Origin: an uncultured Pyrinomonas sp.
GTDB taxonomy: Bacteria; Acidobacteriota; Blastocatellia; Pyrinomonadales; Pyrinomonadaceae
Direction: 5' to 3'
Length of the DNA stretch: 7,592 nucleotides
Assembly (NCBI GenBank): GCA_937135995.1
Contig: CAKZOF010000633.1
Span: 1-7,592 of the forward strand
Shown: one piece after another, positions 6,450 through 7,592 of the stretch
Numbering within the stretch: position 1 is the stretch's first letter
Layout: every line of letters begins with the position of its first letter
Notes under the pieces: generated by a model
Seen by the model: only the letters and a program-made list of their open reading frames with translations
Told to the model about the DNA's origin: nothing
Database searches by the model: none
Position numbers and translations under genes: made by a program

Positions 6450-7592
6450 ATGCGAAGTTTCAAGAAATGGACCGGTCTAACCACGACGTTGTTCTTGGCG
6501 TTGGCGGTCGCTTCCTGTTCCGTGCAGACGGGCGATGCGGAATTCTTCGGAGCAGTGACGCCGCCTGCTGGACAGGTGATGCGTTACGTCTCGGGGTCGG
6601 AGCCGGAATCGCTCGATCCACAGATGAGCACTGGTCAGCCGGAAGCGCGTTTGTATATGGCGTTGTACGAAGGTTTGACCGAGTACCACCCGGTGACCTC
6701 GGAGCCGATTCCGGCCATCGCCGAACGTTGGGAAGCGAACGCCGACTCTTCCGAGTTCATCTTCTACTTGCGGAAAGACGCCCGCTGGTCCAACGGTGAG
6801 CCGATCACCGCTCAAGATTTCGTCTACTCGTTCCGTCGCGGACTGGCACCCGAACTCGCCTCGCGTAGCGCCTACATGGCCTATTACATCAAGTACGCGC
6901 AAGCTTACAACGAAGGCGGCGTCTTTGTCCGCGACCCGCGCACGGGCAACTTCTTGTTGGAAAGAGACGTGCCCTCTGCCGAAGGTGAGTCGAAAAAGAG
7001 CGACCCGACGAGCGAAACTTCAGCTGCCGCAGAGAACCCGGCCTTCGATACGCCTTTCCATCGCTTCATCCACTCGCCGACGCGTCTCGTGCTTCCCGGC
7101 ACAGAGAAGGAACGCGCCGCGCTCTTCAAGACCAACCCGAAAATCGCCGAGTTGGTCGCAGGCAAAGAGTTCGTCCCTGTCCGTGCTGAGGACATCGGCG
7201 TCGAGGCGATCGACGATTACACTTTGCGCATCACGCTTACGCAATCGGCCCCCTTTTTCGTCGGCGTCTTGCCGCACCAGTTCTTCCGCGTGGTCCCGCG
7301 TCAAGCCATCGAGCGATACGGCGAGGCGTGGACCAAACCGCAAAACATCATCACGAGCGGCCCGTTCATCCTGCAGTCCCACCGTCCCTACAACGAGATC
7401 GTTTTGGTGAAGAACCCCTACTACTGGGATGCTGCCAGAGTGCGGTTGGAGAAGTTGATCTTCTATCCGTTGGAAGACATCACGACCATGATGAACCTTT
7501 ACAAATCGGGGCAGGTGGACGCGACCTACAATCATACGGTGCCGACTGGGTGGATCGACTTCATCCGCCCGCTCAAAGATTACATGGACGCG
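6450..7592 (+). CDS. oppA: Oligopeptide-binding lipoprotein, OppA family (3' end outside window)
   Basis: Extracytoplasmic peptide-binding component of an ABC importer; 381 residues are visible and the frame is still open at the window end. The signal peptide has a basic start (MRSFKKW), a hydrophobic core and lipobox AVASC, so Cys23 (codon at 6516) is the predicted lipidation site. After it come the family blocks: SGSEPESLDPQMSTG (48-62), LYEGLTEYHP, the SBP_bac_5 signature from about 102 (EFIFYLRKDARWSNGEPITA) with DFVYSFRRGL, then IDDYTLRITL (254-263), GEAWTKPQNIITSGPFIL (291-308) and NPYYWDAARVRLEKLIFYP (322-340). These blocks closely resemble E. coli OppA. An insertion of roughly 90 residues (about 155-245) sits between the signature and IDDYTL, with a Ser/Glu/Lys/Ala-rich linker around 173-198. 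It has its own candidate promoter and a good ribosome-binding site. It is much closer to classical OppA than the preceding paralogue. The precise peptide specificity is not deducible. Confidence 0.93.
   Translation, partial: MRSFKKWTGLTTTLFLALAVASCSVQTGDAEFFGAVTPPAGQVMRYVSGSEPESLDPQMSTGQPEARLYMALYEGLTEYHPVTSEPIPAIAERWEANADSSEFIFYLRKDARWSNGEPITAQDFVYSFRRGLAPELASRSAYMAYYIKYAQAYNEGGVFVRDPRTGNFLLERDVPSAEGESKKSDPTSETSAAAENPAFDTPFHRFIHSPTRLVLPGTEKERAALFKTNPKIAELVAGKEFVPVRAEDIGVEAIDDYTLRITLTQSAPFFVGVLPHQFFRVVPRQAIERYGEAWTKPQNIITSGPFILQSHRPYNEIVLVKNPYYWDAARVRLEKLIFYPLEDITTMMNLYKSGQVDATYNHTVPTGWIDFIRPLKDYMDA

Overview
This is a GC-rich bacterial window with every recognisable gene on the + strand. Reading order is: polA (3' part), a small stand-alone receiver-like protein, folD, coaE, and two consecutive oligopeptide-binding lipoproteins of the OppA/SBP_bac_5 family, the second cut by the window end. 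No mobile element, CRISPR array, rRNA or tRNA was recognised. The lipoprotein signals indicate a bacterium with a periplasm or cell-surface lipoproteins. An extended C-terminal segment in FolD, the CoaE motif variants and the large insertion in the second OppA-like protein remind me of Acidobacteriota (Blastocatellia-like). That placement is inference from recall, not a search result.

Region 1-1860 is the C-terminal part of DNA polymerase I: an inactivated 3'-5' exonuclease fold followed by a complete polymerase domain. Region 1861-2171 is non-coding, with two small hairpins right after the polA stop. Region 2172-2570 encodes a 132-residue receiver-like protein in which the usual phospho-acceptor Asp is Glu and one Mg-binding acidic residue is Lys. 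It looks like a pseudo-receiver.

Region 2571-2660 carries a plausible extended -10 promoter. It would drive folD, coaE and the first peptide-binding lipoprotein, which are packed with 6 nt between folD and coaE and about 44 nt between coaE and the lipoprotein. FolD makes formyl-donor folate and CoaE finishes coenzyme A synthesis. The link of a peptide-binding protein to these genes is probably positional only.

Region 6023-6449 is a 427-nt non-coding gap with several strong inverted repeats and a candidate promoter (6312-6341). The resulting leader of about 100 nt would carry a 9-bp hairpin before a good Shine-Dalgarno sequence and the second peptide-binding lipoprotein (6450 to the end). No permease or ATPase genes are visible, so the transporter these binding proteins serve is not defined here.

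The window is mostly ordinary housekeeping DNA. The items most worth a second look are the phosphosite-altered receiver, the structured leader before the second OppA-like gene, the divergence between the two OppA-like proteins, and the altered O-helix motif in PolA. I did not find convincing evidence for a wholly new system.
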